Source: Chloroflexus islandicus (GTDB lineage: Bacteria; Chloroflexota; Chloroflexia; Chloroflexales; Chloroflexaceae). From it: a DNA stretch of 64,000 nucleotides. Shown here piece after piece: positions 53,516 through 62,278 of the stretch. Positions within the stretch are counted from its first letter, which is position 1, and every line of letters begins with the position of its first letter. A program made the translations under genes and the position numbers. Location of the stretch: the NCBI RefSeq assembly GCF_001650695.1, contig NZ_LWQS01000030.1, positions 1 to 64,000 of the forward strand, in the 5' to 3' direction. The notes below the pieces were generated by a model. The model was not told the DNA's origin and ran no database searches. It saw nothing but the letters and a program-made list of their open reading frames with translations.

Positions 53516-55309
53516 TTACCTTCTTACCAACTCATTGCCGAGCAAACCCAGCAACACCTTCCCATCTGGGTGCAGCTCGAAGCGCGCCCGCTCAAACCAC
53601 TGCACAATCACCACTGTGCCGGGCCGGGTCTCTTCGAACTGCGGCTGCGAGAGCGGCAAGCCAAACAGGGCCAGACTCTCGGCGTAGCTCTTGCCGGGCC
53701 GGCCATCGAATTCGAGGCCGTTGCGTTGCCAGTAGCTAAGGAATGGCTCGCACAGCGCCTGATTCGTCTCGGCGAAATAGAGACAACCGGTGACCGGCCC
53801 ACTGCGTTCAAAGGTGTACCAATCGCGTCCTTGCCGGCGCAGCAAGTCATCGCCCATCCGCGAGAGCAAGACATTGTAGGGCGGGACATTTTCTGGCCGC
53901 CACTCGAAGCGGTGGCGCTCGAAGTATTGCACAGTGACCGGGCGGCCATCGCTGCCGATTTCGGTAAACTCCTCGCTGATTGGAAAGCCGAAGATCGGTA
54001 GGCCGCCGTTTTGTTCCCAGTACGCGCGAAAGCCACCGCCGAGAGTATGGCCGGTTTCGGGGAAGAATAGCCGGCCATCGGACGGTGGTTCAACCCGGGT
54101 AAAGGGGTCAAAGCCGGGGTTCACGACTGGCGCCGGCGTGCCCAAGGGGCAGCCGCCATAGGTAGTGGCCGTTTGCACCGCATTCAAAACGTTCAACCGG
54201 CCATAGCCATACTCACCGTCGCGACCCGGTGCGCCGCGATCTTCGGCGGAGATTGCCAACACACAGCGCACGTCATTGCTGCTCAGATCGGGCCGTACCG
54301 TCATCACCAGCGCCGCTGCACCCGCCACAAAGGGGCTGGCGAACGAGGTGCCGGTGGCGGTCGCGTAGCTATTGCCCGGCAGCGTGGTCGCAATATCGAT
54401 GCCCGGTGCAACGAGATCGAGATAATCGCCAGTATTGGAAAAACCGGTGACTTCATCGCTGTACCCGGTTGCGCCAACCGCAATCGTTTCAGGGTAGGCC
54501 GCCGGATAGTTGGGCGCATTGCCTTCGGCTCGCTCGTTGCCGCTGGCGGCAATGATTAACACCCCGCGTTCGGTCGCGTAACGCACGGCATCTTGCAACG
54601 CGGGGGAACTCATCGCCCCGCCCAAGCTCAGGTTAATAATGCGTGCGCCGTTGTCAGTGGCCCAGCGAATCGCGCTAATCACGCTCGAATCGCGGCAGCG
54701 GCCATTATTGAAACACGCCTTCACCGGCAAAATCTGGCATCCCCAGCAGATACCGGCAATACCCGCACCATTGTCGCCGGCGGCGGCGATCAAACCTGCC
54801 ACCGCGGTGCCGTGGCCATTATCGTCGCTGGTGTTGGTGCTGCCGGTAATCGTATTGAGCCCGCTCAGCACCCTCCCGCTCAGATCAGGATGGCCGGCGT
54901 CAACCCCTGTGTCGATCACTGCGATGATGATTGGCCCGCCGGTCGTGATATTCCAAGCGTCGTAAGCGCCGATCGTGCCTAATGCCCATTGCTGCTGAAT
55001 AAAGGGATCGTTGGGTGTGCGGGTAATGGCCCGTTCGTAATCAGGCACGGCGTAGATGATCCCAGCGAGCTCACGGATGCGTTCGCCGGCTAATGTTGCC
55101 GGCATCCCGGTCGGTAGGCGAACGAGATAGGTGTGATCGCCGATCAGTTTCAGGCTTTGGACGCGCAGCCGTTGGCTGAGGGCAACGGCTTGCTGGGTGT
55201 CGGCCAGTTTGACGATCCAATCAGTGGTAGGTGCGGCCTGTGCGGGTGGCGCCGGCACAAGGCTGATCAAGAGGATCAGCAGGCCATAGAGGGCGAAACG
55301 GGCAGGCAT
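53516..55309 (-). CDS. Secreted subtilisin-like protease with two QYFER modules
   Basis: A 597-residue S8 serine protease. The ATG at 55309, with GAGGA seven bases upstream, begins a signal peptide (ALYGLLILLISLVPAPPAQA). An I9-like propeptide spans about 30-95. The catalytic triad is visible: Asp in AVIDTGVD (133), His in NGHGTAVAG (166), Ser in GTSFASPFVAGA (322), with ASGNE supplying the oxyanion Asn. A pair of cysteines in CWGCQ is unusual. The last 180 residues hold two copies of a module seen again in the gene at 56885: FPETGHTLGGGFRAYWEQNGG, then FGFPISEEF and VQYFERHRFEWRPE. The module may bind the cell surface. Confidence 0.88.
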   Translation of the reverse strand: MPARFALYGLLILLISLVPAPPAQAAPTTDWIVKLADTQQAVALSQRLRVQSLKLIGDHTYLVRLPTGMPATLAGERIRELAGIIYAVPDYERAITRTPNDPFIQQQWALGTIGAYDAWNITTGGPIIIAVIDTGVDAGHPDLSGRVLSGLNTITGSTNTSDDNGHGTAVAGLIAAAGDNGAGIAGICWGCQILPVKACFNNGRCRDSSVISAIRWATDNGARIINLSLGGAMSSPALQDAVRYATERGVLIIAASGNERAEGNAPNYPAAYPETIAVGATGYSDEVTGFSNTGDYLDLVAPGIDIATTLPGNSYATATGTSFASPFVAGAAALVMTVRPDLSSNDVRCVLAISAEDRGAPGRDGEYGYGRLNVLNAVQTATTYGGCPLGTPAPVVNPGFDPFTRVEPPSDGRLFFPETGHTLGGGFRAYWEQNGGLPIFGFPISEEFTEIGSDGRPVTVQYFERHRFEWRPENVPPYNVLLSRMGDDLLRRQGRDWYTFERSGPVTGCLYFAETNQALCEPFLSYWQRNGLEFDGRPGKSYAESLALFGLPLSQPQFEETRPGTVVIVQWFERARFELHPDGKVLLGLLGNELVRR

Positions 55310-55432
55310 GAAGTTTCCTCGTGTGGTAGATGCCATACCTGCCGGTATTGTACTTGATCGCTCTGTCTACCGCTATAGGATTCTAGTACCCTTCATAGAC
55401 GATCGGCCATCAAAATGCCCCCGGCGCTGCTA

Positions 55433-55441
55433 TGCTATAAT
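55433..55441 (+). promoter_or_regulatory. Extended -10 promoter, likely near-leaderless
   Basis: TGCTATAAT ends at 55441, and the ATG of the next gene begins at 55452. Transcription should start about seven bases after the -10, leaving at most a few bases before the start codon, with no room for a ribosome site. No good -35 is seen. Confidence 0.5.
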
Positions 55442-55451
55442 TGAAGCCGTT

Positions 55452-56471
55452 ATGAAACAACACAAACCGACAACCTCCCTGCGCGCCGGGTTGCGCAAAT
55501 CAATTCTCACCTCGCTCGTGATCGGTTTGGCGGTGGTGATCGTGATCAGCTTGTTTAGCGATCTCCGCGCCGTTGGCAACGATTTGCGCACCTTCGACTG
55601 GCTGTTGCTGCCGCTGATCCTGATTGGCACCGTCATCAATTACTGGCTGCGCTGGCTCAAGTGGGACTATTATCTGCGCTACCTGCGGCTTGACCGTAAT
55701 ATTGACCATGCAACGAGCGGTCTCATTTTTACCGCCGGATTAGTGATGTCGGTCACACCGGGCAAGATGGGTGAAGTGCTGAAGTCGTTTCTCTTGCGCC
55801 AACGCAATGGCGCGCCGATCAGCCGTTCGGCGCCGATTGTGTTGGCCGAGCGTTTGACCGACGGCATTGCCATGTTGTTGCTGATGGGATTGGGTTTGAC
55901 CCTTTACCCGCCGGCACGCCCGTTGTTCGTGGCGCTGGTCGTGGCGACGATTGCCGGGATTGTGGTGGTGCAACGGCAAGAGTTGGCATTCGCCGTCATC
56001 CGGCTCGTGGCGCGTCTGCCGTTTGGCGCACGTATTGCACCGCGCCTCGAGACGGTCTATACCACGACTGCGCAATTGTTACACTGGCGCATTTTGCTTG
56101 TCTCGACGCTGATCAGCGTGATTTCTTGGGGTTTTGAGTGTCTGGCCTTCTTCGTGGTGCTCATGGGGGTCGGTAGCGAGCCGTCGTGGTTGCTACTTTT
56201 GCAGGCGACGTTTATCTTCGCGGCAAGCACGCTCTTTGGCTTAGTCTCGTTTTTGCCCGGCGGGTTAGGCGCTTCAGAAGTGAGTAGCGTCGGTTTGCTG
56301 ATTGCGCTGGTTGGGGTGAGCGCCAGCGCGGCAACCACGGCGACGATCGTGATCCGCTTTTGTACGCTCTGGTTTGGGGTGTTGCTCGGGGTGATTGCGC
56401 TGGCATGGCTTGGCCGGCGCACAGGAACAGAAGACGATCTGGCTGCGCTGGATACTTCGGAGGTCGTATGA
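55452..56471 (+). CDS. Lysylphosphatidylglycerol synthase TM region / UPF0104 family membrane protein
   Basis: A 339-residue membrane protein with about eight hydrophobic segments. It has the family's conserved segments: WLRWLKWDYYLRYL, LVMSVTPGKMGEVLKSFLLRQRNG, VLAERLTDGIAMLLL, and FLPGGLGASEVSSVGLLI. This domain forms the flippase half of MprF and also occurs alone next to glycosyltransferases; its substrate here is not known. The ATG at 55452 is chosen because earlier in-frame codons overlap the promoter and give no recognisable sequence. Its stop overlaps the start of the HIT gene. Confidence 0.78.
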   Translation: MKQHKPTTSLRAGLRKSILTSLVIGLAVVIVISLFSDLRAVGNDLRTFDWLLLPLILIGTVINYWLRWLKWDYYLRYLRLDRNIDHATSGLIFTAGLVMSVTPGKMGEVLKSFLLRQRNGAPISRSAPIVLAERLTDGIAMLLLMGLGLTLYPPARPLFVALVVATIAGIVVVQRQELAFAVIRLVARLPFGARIAPRLETVYTTTAQLLHWRILLVSTLISVISWGFECLAFFVVLMGVGSEPSWLLLLQATFIFAASTLFGLVSFLPGGLGASEVSSVGLLIALVGVSASAATTATIVIRFCTLWFGVLLGVIALAWLGRRTGTEDDLAALDTSEVV

Positions 56472-56875
56472 CGTCGGTGTTTACCCGAATTGTGCGTGGT
56501 GAGCTGCCCGCGTTTAAGTTGTACGAAGACGATCTGACTCTCGCTTTTCTCGATATTAATCCGGCGGCGCGGGGCCATACGCTGGTCATTGCCAAGCCGG
56601 AATTACCCGGTTTGCTCGATCTGCCGCCCGAACTGGTCGCAGCTACGGCGCTCACGACCCAGCGCGTGGCACGGGCCATTGTCGCCGCGTTGCAACCCGA
56701 TGGCTTTAATATTATTCAGAATAACGGCGCTGCTGCCGGGCAAGTGGTGTTTCACTTCCATGTCCATATTATTCCGCGGTGGGATGGTGATCGGTCAGTG
56801 AAGCTGTGGCGTCCCGGCACTGCTACTGCCGATGATCTGCAGGTGGTAGCAAGTGAGATTATCGCTCATATCTAG
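56468..56875 (+). CDS. HIT-family nucleotide hydrolase
   Basis: A 135-residue protein. The start at 56468 forms an ATGA overlap with the previous stop. It opens TSVFTRIVRGELPAFKLYEDD, as in Hint-type HIT proteins, has FLDINPAARGHTLVIAK, and ends the catalytic part with NNGAAAGQVVFHFHVHIIPR; HFHVH is the histidine triad (H-x-H-x-H) and the middle residue acts as nucleophile. Such enzymes hydrolyse nucleoside phosphoramidates or dinucleoside polyphosphates in the cytoplasm. The family is abundant and its role with PRPP synthetase in one operon may be general nucleotide housekeeping. Confidence 0.88.
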   Translation: MTSVFTRIVRGELPAFKLYEDDLTLAFLDINPAARGHTLVIAKPELPGLLDLPPELVAATALTTQRVARAIVAALQPDGFNIIQNNGAAAGQVVFHFHVHIIPRWDGDRSVKLWRPGTATADDLQVVASEIIAHI

Positions 56876-56884
56876 GAGCGGCCA

Positions 56885-57748
56885 ATGAGCGGAACCGTCT
56901 CTTCCCCTTCTAGCCAACCACCGCCAACTACGCCATCAGGCCCGGATCAGGGTCGCCAACCGGTTCCGCCGGCCTCTGCTGAGACTCGTCCGATTCGCCA
57001 GCGACCGGCGCGCAATAACCGGCTGCGGGTGGGGATGGTTGTGCTGCTCGTGGTGTTGCTCTTGATTATGCTGGCGCTCGTGATTGCCGGGATTGGCGGG
57101 ATGCGTTGGCCGGCCTCGTCGCAAAATCGGGTGACGCCACGTGAGCTTATTTTGCAGTCCCCCACCGTGGCCGCAGTTGCCGGCGGCCAGTCGTCGGCTC
57201 CAGCCGTCAAAGTTGATATTGCGCCGCGCTTTGCCGCTGCGTATGAACAGCTCGGCGGTTTGCGCCGGCTTGGTTTGCCGATTAGCCCGGCTTTGTTGCA
57301 CAATGGTCGTGAAGTGCAGTGGTTTGAACGCGCGCGGGTTGAATATTGGCCGGAACTGAGCGGCACGCCCTACGAATTTCAAATTGGGCTCGTTGGGGTG
57401 GAATATGTTGCCGGACGTACCTTTCTGCGCCCCGAACCATTCACGTCACGCCCTGATCTCCGCTACTTCCCGGAAACCGGCTTTGGCGTCGGCGGTCTGT
57501 TTTTGCAATATTGGGAAGAACATGGGGGCTTGACATCGTTCGGCTATCCAATTAGCGCCGAATTTGATGAGGTGCAGCCTGATGGCCGGGCCTTCCGTGT
57601 GCAATATTTCGAGCGCGCCCGGTTTGAGTTGCACCCCGAAGCGGCGGGGACGCCGTATGTGGTGCAGTTGGGCTTGTTGGGATCAGCGCTCTACTTCGGC
57701 GAGCCGCGCCCGCAAACGGTACAACCCCGGCCAACGCCGGTACCGTAG
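56885..57748 (+). CDS. Membrane-anchored QYFER-module protein
   Basis: A 287-residue protein with a Pro/Ser-rich cytoplasmic N-terminus (about 1-45), one membrane segment (about 48-72, VGMVVLLVVLLLIMLALVIAG), and an external part with two modules. Module 1 (about 115-185) reads FAAAYEQLGGLRRLGLPIS, then VQWFERARVEYWPE; module 2 (about 195-275) reads YFPETGFGVGGLFLQYWEEH, FGYPISAEFDEV and VQYFERARFELHPE. The same module ends the protease at 53516. It resembles LGFP repeats in the L-G-x-P-[IT]-S core. It probably binds cell-envelope polymer; no enzyme is suggested. AGGAG precedes the ATG, and it follows the HIT gene by nine bases. Confidence 0.65.
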   Translation: MSGTVSSPSSQPPPTTPSGPDQGRQPVPPASAETRPIRQRPARNNRLRVGMVVLLVVLLLIMLALVIAGIGGMRWPASSQNRVTPRELILQSPTVAAVAGGQSSAPAVKVDIAPRFAAAYEQLGGLRRLGLPISPALLHNGREVQWFERARVEYWPELSGTPYEFQIGLVGVEYVAGRTFLRPEPFTSRPDLRYFPETGFGVGGLFLQYWEEHGGLTSFGYPISAEFDEVQPDGRAFRVQYFERARFELHPEAAGTPYVVQLGLLGSALYFGEPRPQTVQPRPTPVP

Positions 57749-57855
57749 CATCCATGTTAGAGGAGTTTGGTCGATTGCGATAGAAAGACCAGAAGCGCTT
57801 GCAGCATACGATCCGCAGCCAGCGGCGATGGGTGGATGCGCGCAATGGAGGGGGT

Positions 57856-58317
57856 ATGGCGGCAACGCAAGTTGATCTCGCAATCTTGGCCGCAGCCGTG
57901 CGACAGGCTGGCGGTGAACCGGCGCACGTAGCGCAGGTGTTAGCATCGTTCCGCCAGCGGCTTATTGCCGATGGCCAGCCTTCGCCCCAGACGCTGTATG
58001 TCTACCGCGCTACCGGCGCCGCTGCTAGTTCTGATACTCCAGCACCGGCGCCGTCTGCCCGTCCTCGCCTATTGCTTGCGTTTCTCAGCGCCGATGCTGC
58101 CGTGAGTTTCGCCCAACGCACCGGTTTGGCTCGCGTGCCGCGCTTGCTGACGCTCTCGCTGGCGCGCGTGCTGGCGATTATCTTGCAACAACCGGCGATG
58201 CGGGCACTGCATATTGCGTATGATGACATTCCGGCTGCCAACGGTTTGCCGTCTGGTTGGCATTTGTCCCGCGCCGAAGTGCTGGCGCTGTTTGCAATTG
58301 ATTCGGGCGTTGTCTGA
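57856..58317 (+). CDS. Conserved-looking protein of unknown function
   Basis: A 153-residue protein starting at 57856, where GGAGGGGG is just upstream; a longer frame from 57799 has no ribosome site. It has an N-terminal helical part (about 1-40), a Pro/Ala linker (about 55-70), and a C-terminal alpha/beta-like part (LLLAFLSADAAVSFAQRTGL, VPRLLTLSLARVLAIILQQ). I do not recognise a family. There is no signal peptide or membrane segment. It lies 29 bases before prs in the same direction and is probably co-transcribed with it. Confidence 0.55.
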   Translation: MAATQVDLAILAAAVRQAGGEPAHVAQVLASFRQRLIADGQPSPQTLYVYRATGAAASSDTPAPAPSARPRLLLAFLSADAAVSFAQRTGLARVPRLLTLSLARVLAIILQQPAMRALHIAYDDIPAANGLPSGWHLSRAEVLALFAIDSGVV

Positions 58318-58346
58318 GTTGCGCCTCACAGGGTAAGGAGGAAGGA

Positions 58347-59345
58347 ATGGGAAGCCGCTTCGACGAGATGCGGATCTTTGCCGGTAATGGAAACCCGATG
58401 CTTGCACGTGCGATTAGCGAGCGTTTGGGGGTTCCGCTCGGTGATGTGACGATTGTGAAGTTTAGCAATGAGAATATCTTTGTCAAGCTCAACGAAAGTG
58501 TGCGCGAAAAAGATGTGTTTGTGATCCAGTCGCTGGCGATGCCCGATCTCAGTGATCGGATTATGGAGCTGTTGATTATGCTCGATGCCTGCAAACGGGC
58601 ATCGGCAGGCCGGATCACGGCGGTGATTCCCTATTATGCGTATGGCCGTACTGACAAGAAGGATCAGCCGCGGGTGCCGATTACGGCCCGTCTGCTGGCC
58701 GATATGATCCAAGTGGCCGGCGCCCATCAGGTGATGACGATTGATCTGCACGCCGGGCAGATACAGGGCTTTTTCTCGATCCCGATGGATGAATTGACGG
58801 CCATGAATTTGCTGGTGCGCTACTTTGCCGATAAAGGCTGGGACGACATGATCGTCGTGTCGCCCGACGTCGGCTTTGCCAAGCGCGCGCGCAACTTTGC
58901 CGAAGCGTTGAACGCACCATTGGCGATTGCCGAAAAGCGACGGGTACAGTACTTTGATCGCAAAGATGGCTCGCTCACCGCGCCCGAAGTGCTCAACCTG
59001 ATCGGTGATGTGCGCGGTAAGCGTTGTATTGTGGTTGATGATGAAATCGCCACCGGCAGTTCGATCCTCGAAGTAGTGCAGTTGCTCGAACAGCAAGGAG
59101 CGCGCGAGATTTACGCCTGCTGCGTGCATCCGGTTTTCGCCGGCAATGCGGTTGAACGGCTCCGTGCCAGCTCGATTCGCGAGTTGGTCGTGACCGATAC
59201 CCTGCCGGTGGCCCCGGAACGGCGCTGGCCCGGTTTGACGATCCTCTCGGTCAGTACCTTGATCGCCGAAGTGATCCAACGCATCCATAGCGGGGTCAGT
59301 GTCGATACCATCTTCCAACACCGCCGCCATCCGGCCCTCAGCTAG
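58347..59345 (+). CDS. prs: Ribose-phosphate pyrophosphokinase (PRPP synthetase)
   Basis: A 332-residue cytoplasmic enzyme that makes PRPP from ribose 5-phosphate and ATP. It starts MRIFAGNGNPMLARAIS, has VIPYYAYGRTDKKDQPRVPITARL (flexible catalytic and ATP-binding region), DLHAGQIQGFF, VSPDVGFAKRARNFA, and the PRPP loop IVVDDEIATGSSI with two aspartates. The wording GRTDKKDQ replaces the more usual ARQDRK, so this belongs to a divergent Prs group, but all main sites are present. AAGGAGGAAGG is a strong ribosome site. It ends the plus-strand operon and converges with radC over two hairpins. Confidence 0.92.
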   Translation: MGSRFDEMRIFAGNGNPMLARAISERLGVPLGDVTIVKFSNENIFVKLNESVREKDVFVIQSLAMPDLSDRIMELLIMLDACKRASAGRITAVIPYYAYGRTDKKDQPRVPITARLLADMIQVAGAHQVMTIDLHAGQIQGFFSIPMDELTAMNLLVRYFADKGWDDMIVVSPDVGFAKRARNFAEALNAPLAIAEKRRVQYFDRKDGSLTAPEVLNLIGDVRGKRCIVVDDEIATGSSILEVVQLLEQQGAREIYACCVHPVFAGNAVERLRASSIRELVVTDTLPVAPERRWPGLTILSVSTLIAEVIQRIHSGVSVDTIFQHRRHPALS

Positions 59346-59427
59346 GGGCAACGCATCCGTTGCCCCCGTATCCGTTCACCTCACCCGCCCTTCGTCCCGG
59401 CGCATACGCTAGAGTGGCGTATGCGCC
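59345..59427. terminator. Two hairpins between convergent prs and radC
   Basis: GGGGCAACG/CGTTGCCCC (59345-59353 and 59358-59366, loop CATC) and GGCGCATACGC/GCGTATGCGCC (59399-59409 and 59417-59427) are perfect stems. The second lies next to the radC stop. Neither has a clear T-run, but they are placed to stop transcription from both sides. Confidence 0.6.
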
Positions 59428-59432
59428 GTCTG

Positions 59433-60122
59433 TTATTCAAACCCTAAGCCCCGCTCGCGCAGACTGACATAATGCCCGCGCCCAATAATGAGGTGATCGA
59501 GCACCTCGATATCGAGCAAGCGACCGGCAGCCACCAATTGGCGCGTCACCTGAATATCTTCCGGCGAAGGAGTGGCCTCGCCCGATGGATGGTTGTGGAC
59601 GACGATAATCGCGGCGCTATTGCGCCGCACGGCGTCTTTGAAGACTTCGCCGATGCGAATGGTGGCCGAATTAAGGCTGCCGATGTAGATCGTGCTGATC
59701 TGCTGCACTCGATTCTTGGTGTCAAGCAAAACGGTGCGCAGATGTTCTTGGTCGAGGTGGCTCATCTCAACCATCAAGAGGGCTGCGACATCGGCTGGCG
59801 AGCGGATCGGAAATCGCTCGTCAACGCTAATCCGCGCCAGCCGGCGGCCAATTTCCAGCGCCGCCTTGATGCTGGCAGCTTTGCTCGCCCCAATGCCGGC
59901 CCGCCGGCAGAGATCATTGTATTCGGCGCGCTGCAAGCCGAGCCATCCGCCATAGTCACTGAGGAGTTGTTGGGCCAGTTGCAAGACGTTGGTGCCGCTG
60001 ACGCCAACCCGCATCAGGATGGCCAATAACTCGGCATCGCTCAGCGCGCCGGCGCCGAGCCGGGCTAGCCGCTCACGGGGTTGGTCGTTGGTGGGCAGTT
60101 CGTTCATGCGCAGTGACAGCAT
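59433..60122 (-). CDS. radC: RadC family JAMM-domain protein
   Basis: A 229-residue protein. The N-terminal helix-hairpin-helix part ([25 protein letters not shown]) and the C-terminal JAB/MPN+ domain with [14 protein letters not shown] (the zinc His-x-His and Asp set) are typical. Despite the name, a repair function has not been established for RadC; a metal-dependent nuclease or peptidase activity is debated. I chose the ATG at 60122 preceded by GAGGAA; a TTG 18 bases earlier is also open. It is upstream of nothing on its strand and converges with prs. Confidence 0.9.
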   Translation of the reverse strand: MLSLRMNELPTNDQPRERLARLGAGALSDAELLAILMRVGVSGTNVLQLAQQLLSDYGGWLGLQRAEYNDLCRRAGIGASKAASIKAALEIGRRLARISVDERFPIRSPADVAALLMVEMSHLDQEHLRTVLLDTKNRVQQISTIYIGSLNSATIRIGEVFKDAVRRNSAAIIVVHNHPSGEATPSPEDIQVTRQLVAAGRLLDIEVLDHLIIGRGHYVSLRERGLGFE

Positions 60123-60562
60123 ACGTTCCTCGCGCTGCAATTTCGGTTCCTATATAGATACCGCGCGAGCGCGCGAAAAGATTCGCGGTTTGTGATTGAA
60201 CAGGGGCAATTGCGAAAGGGAACGAGGGGTTACGAAGCGCGGGCTGATGGCCCTCACCCCCCAACCCCCTCTCCCACCTGACAGTGGGAGAGGGGGAGCC
60301 GCTGGGTAAGCGGGAGAGGCAGTACTGGCGTGGAACAGCAGCGCCCCTCGCCTGCGCCAGCGGGAGAGGGGCTGGGGGTGAGGGCCTCCCCTCCCCCAGC
60401 GGGGGAGGGGCTAGGGGTGGGGGCAGCTCCACAACGCCTTCGCGGAGCCGGACAGCCGTCCGGCTCTACTGCGTCGTTGCGTTTGCGTCCTCTGCGGCCT
60501 TTGCGGCGCCGGACAGCCGTCTGGCTCTACTGCGCCTTTGCACCGTTCGCCTGATCCGAATT
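60123..60562. repeat. Repeat-filled gap
   Basis: No gene in 440 bases. It contains CTCTCCCACCTGACAGTGGG, then AGAGGG hairpin modules (about 60268-60297 and 60357-60371), a CCCCTCCCCCAGCGGGGGAGG hairpin (about 60387-60408), and two copies of a GCCGGACAGCCGTCCGGCTC palindrome (about 60447-60466 and 60508-60527). A TATATAG sequence near 60150 on the minus strand may be the -10 of radC. Confidence 0.7.
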
Positions 60563-62278
60563 CTACTGGCAAATCAGCGTGGGCAGGCGCCGGGTGCGCA
60601 ACAACGCTTCGGTGGTTGAACCAATCACCAGATCACGGAGCGGGTCGCGGTGGCCGTAGCCGCCCATCACCAGCAGGTCAGCACGGGTCTGCTCGGCGGC
60701 GTGAATGATGGCCGGCGCCGGCTCGCCGCGTTCAAGGATATAACCGGCGGCAATATTGTAGCGTTCGAGGTAGCGGAAGGCGCGCATGCGCACCGCTTCG
60801 GCGCTGGCTTTGCCATCGAGCACGGTGACAACGTTGAGCGCCAGTTGCCAACGCGCAGCTAGATAGGCGGCGAGATAGAGCGCCTCTTCAGCTTTGCGGC
60901 TGCCATCATAGGCCAGCAAGAGCCGTTCAATCCGTTCAACCGCATGCGGGACGGTCAAGACAGGCCGTACCGAACAGCGCAAAATGGTGCGCAAGCCGGA
61001 GGCAAGCCGGGCTAGCGGCGATGTTCCGGGAGGGTAATTGATCTGGATGGCAACTAAATCGACGAGCCGGGTGCGTTCGCGAATAGCGCGGTCGATCGCG
61101 CCTACCTCAATGGCGCACTCGCCGGTGACACCCGCGGCGGCGCAACGCTCGCCAAATTCGCGTACTACTGCCTGCGCCGCCGCTGAATCGCGCTGGCGGA
61201 TGCTGCGCACGACGTGCAGGCCAAGCGGACGCACCGTTTCCCGTTTGGCCCACGCCAGTACCTGATCAAGCACCTGCCAGCCATCAGCCTTGCCGTTCAC
61301 CGGCACCAGCACCTCACGAAACAGCCAGTGCGCCGGATCAAGCGTGCGGTTGCGCCGCCACACGCCAGCCGGCATGGCTGGTTCAAGATTATCGGGAATG
61401 ACCCGTTCGATCAACTGCTCTGCCCGGCTCGGCGCTTCAGCGAGATCATCGATCGCTTGGGCAAGGCTGATGTCCCACCCGAGATGCTTGCTCAGCTCAT
61501 CGCGATGGTTGCACAACCAGAGGTAGAGATCGGTTTCGGTACGGCCGGGAAAATCGCGTAACAACCCGCGCTCGCGGATCAAGTCAGCGATTGGGCGATA
61601 GATGTGGTCATACCACAGCGCAGCCGCTTCCGGCAACGATGGCGTCTGATCGGCGGTAGCTAGCCGTTGCTGCATGTGCTCGATCTGCTGGCGCAGTTGC
61701 TCATACTGGCCGGCCACTGTGACCCGCAAATCGCAGCCGGGCCGTAATTCGTCGAGGCGGGTGGCTTCGAGAAAAGCGGCGTATTCGCCGGCAATCACGA
61801 TCTCTTCAAGGGTCATCGATGGATCGATCGGCGCGCGCGAGACGAGCGGCGTGACATACGCCTGAATGTGATCCATCCCCAATTGGCGCGCGACCGACAC
61901 GCGGTGATTGCCATCAATGACAAAGTAGGCTTCACCAATTTGATACACCTCAATCGGTGGCCAGCCATGCATGCTATCAACCGCGGCCATGACCCGCGAC
62001 CAGCGTTGCCAGTCATCATCGCGCCGGGGCAAAAAGCTGCGGTTAAAGTCGTGGTAGCGGCCAACACTGCCGACAATCGCCGCTAGCGGGATTTCACGCA
62101 ACTGGCGTTCGCCGGCCATGCGCGCATTGACCCGCTTCCGCACCTCTTCAAAGGGCAACAAATCATCGGACTGGCCGCGCAAACGGGCCAGCAGATGTTC
62201 CAGATCGGCGCGCCAACGCAGCCGTTGAAAGTCGTGTAACGCCGCCACCATGCGGCCATCGGTTGGTTCATCCATCAT
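60563..62278 (-). CDS. ParB-like domain fused to two universal stress protein domains
   Basis: A 571-residue cytoplasmic protein. An N-terminal part (about 60-145) carries the ParB/sulfiredoxin-like core: REIPLAAIVGSVGRYHDFNR, then PPIEVYQIGEAYFVIDGNHRVSVARQLG, where DGNHR matches the ParB DGxHR nucleotide-site motif. A helical middle (about 150-315) resembles DUF4032-like regions. Two USP domains follow: the first (about 320-455) is degenerate, and the second (about 460-571) has LLLAYDGSRKAEEALYLA and the ATP-binding GGYGHRDPLRDLVIGSTTEALL. The fusion may couple nucleotide sensing to DNA or protein modification; function is unknown. The -10 TATAGT lies seven bases before the first ATG. Confidence 0.75.
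   Translation of the reverse strand: MMDEPTDGRMVAALHDFQRLRWRADLEHLLARLRGQSDDLLPFEEVRKRVNARMAGERQLREIPLAAIVGSVGRYHDFNRSFLPRRDDDWQRWSRVMAAVDSMHGWPPIEVYQIGEAYFVIDGNHRVSVARQLGMDHIQAYVTPLVSRAPIDPSMTLEEIVIAGEYAAFLEATRLDELRPGCDLRVTVAGQYEQLRQQIEHMQQRLATADQTPSLPEAAALWYDHIYRPIADLIRERGLLRDFPGRTETDLYLWLCNHRDELSKHLGWDISLAQAIDDLAEAPSRAEQLIERVIPDNLEPAMPAGVWRRNRTLDPAHWLFREVLVPVNGKADGWQVLDQVLAWAKRETVRPLGLHVVRSIRQRDSAAAQAVVREFGERCAAAGVTGECAIEVGAIDRAIRERTRLVDLVAIQINYPPGTSPLARLASGLRTILRCSVRPVLTVPHAVERIERLLLAYDGSRKAEEALYLAAYLAARWQLALNVVTVLDGKASAEAVRMRAFRYLERYNIAAGYILERGEPAPAIIHAAEQTRADLLVMGGYGHRDPLRDLVIGSTTEALLRTRRLPTLICQ

Noticed and set aside
58326-59351. A 341-codon minus-strand frame opposite prs
   Set aside because: It mirrors the strong prs gene, which has all family motifs and a good ribosome site. 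The antisense frame has none.
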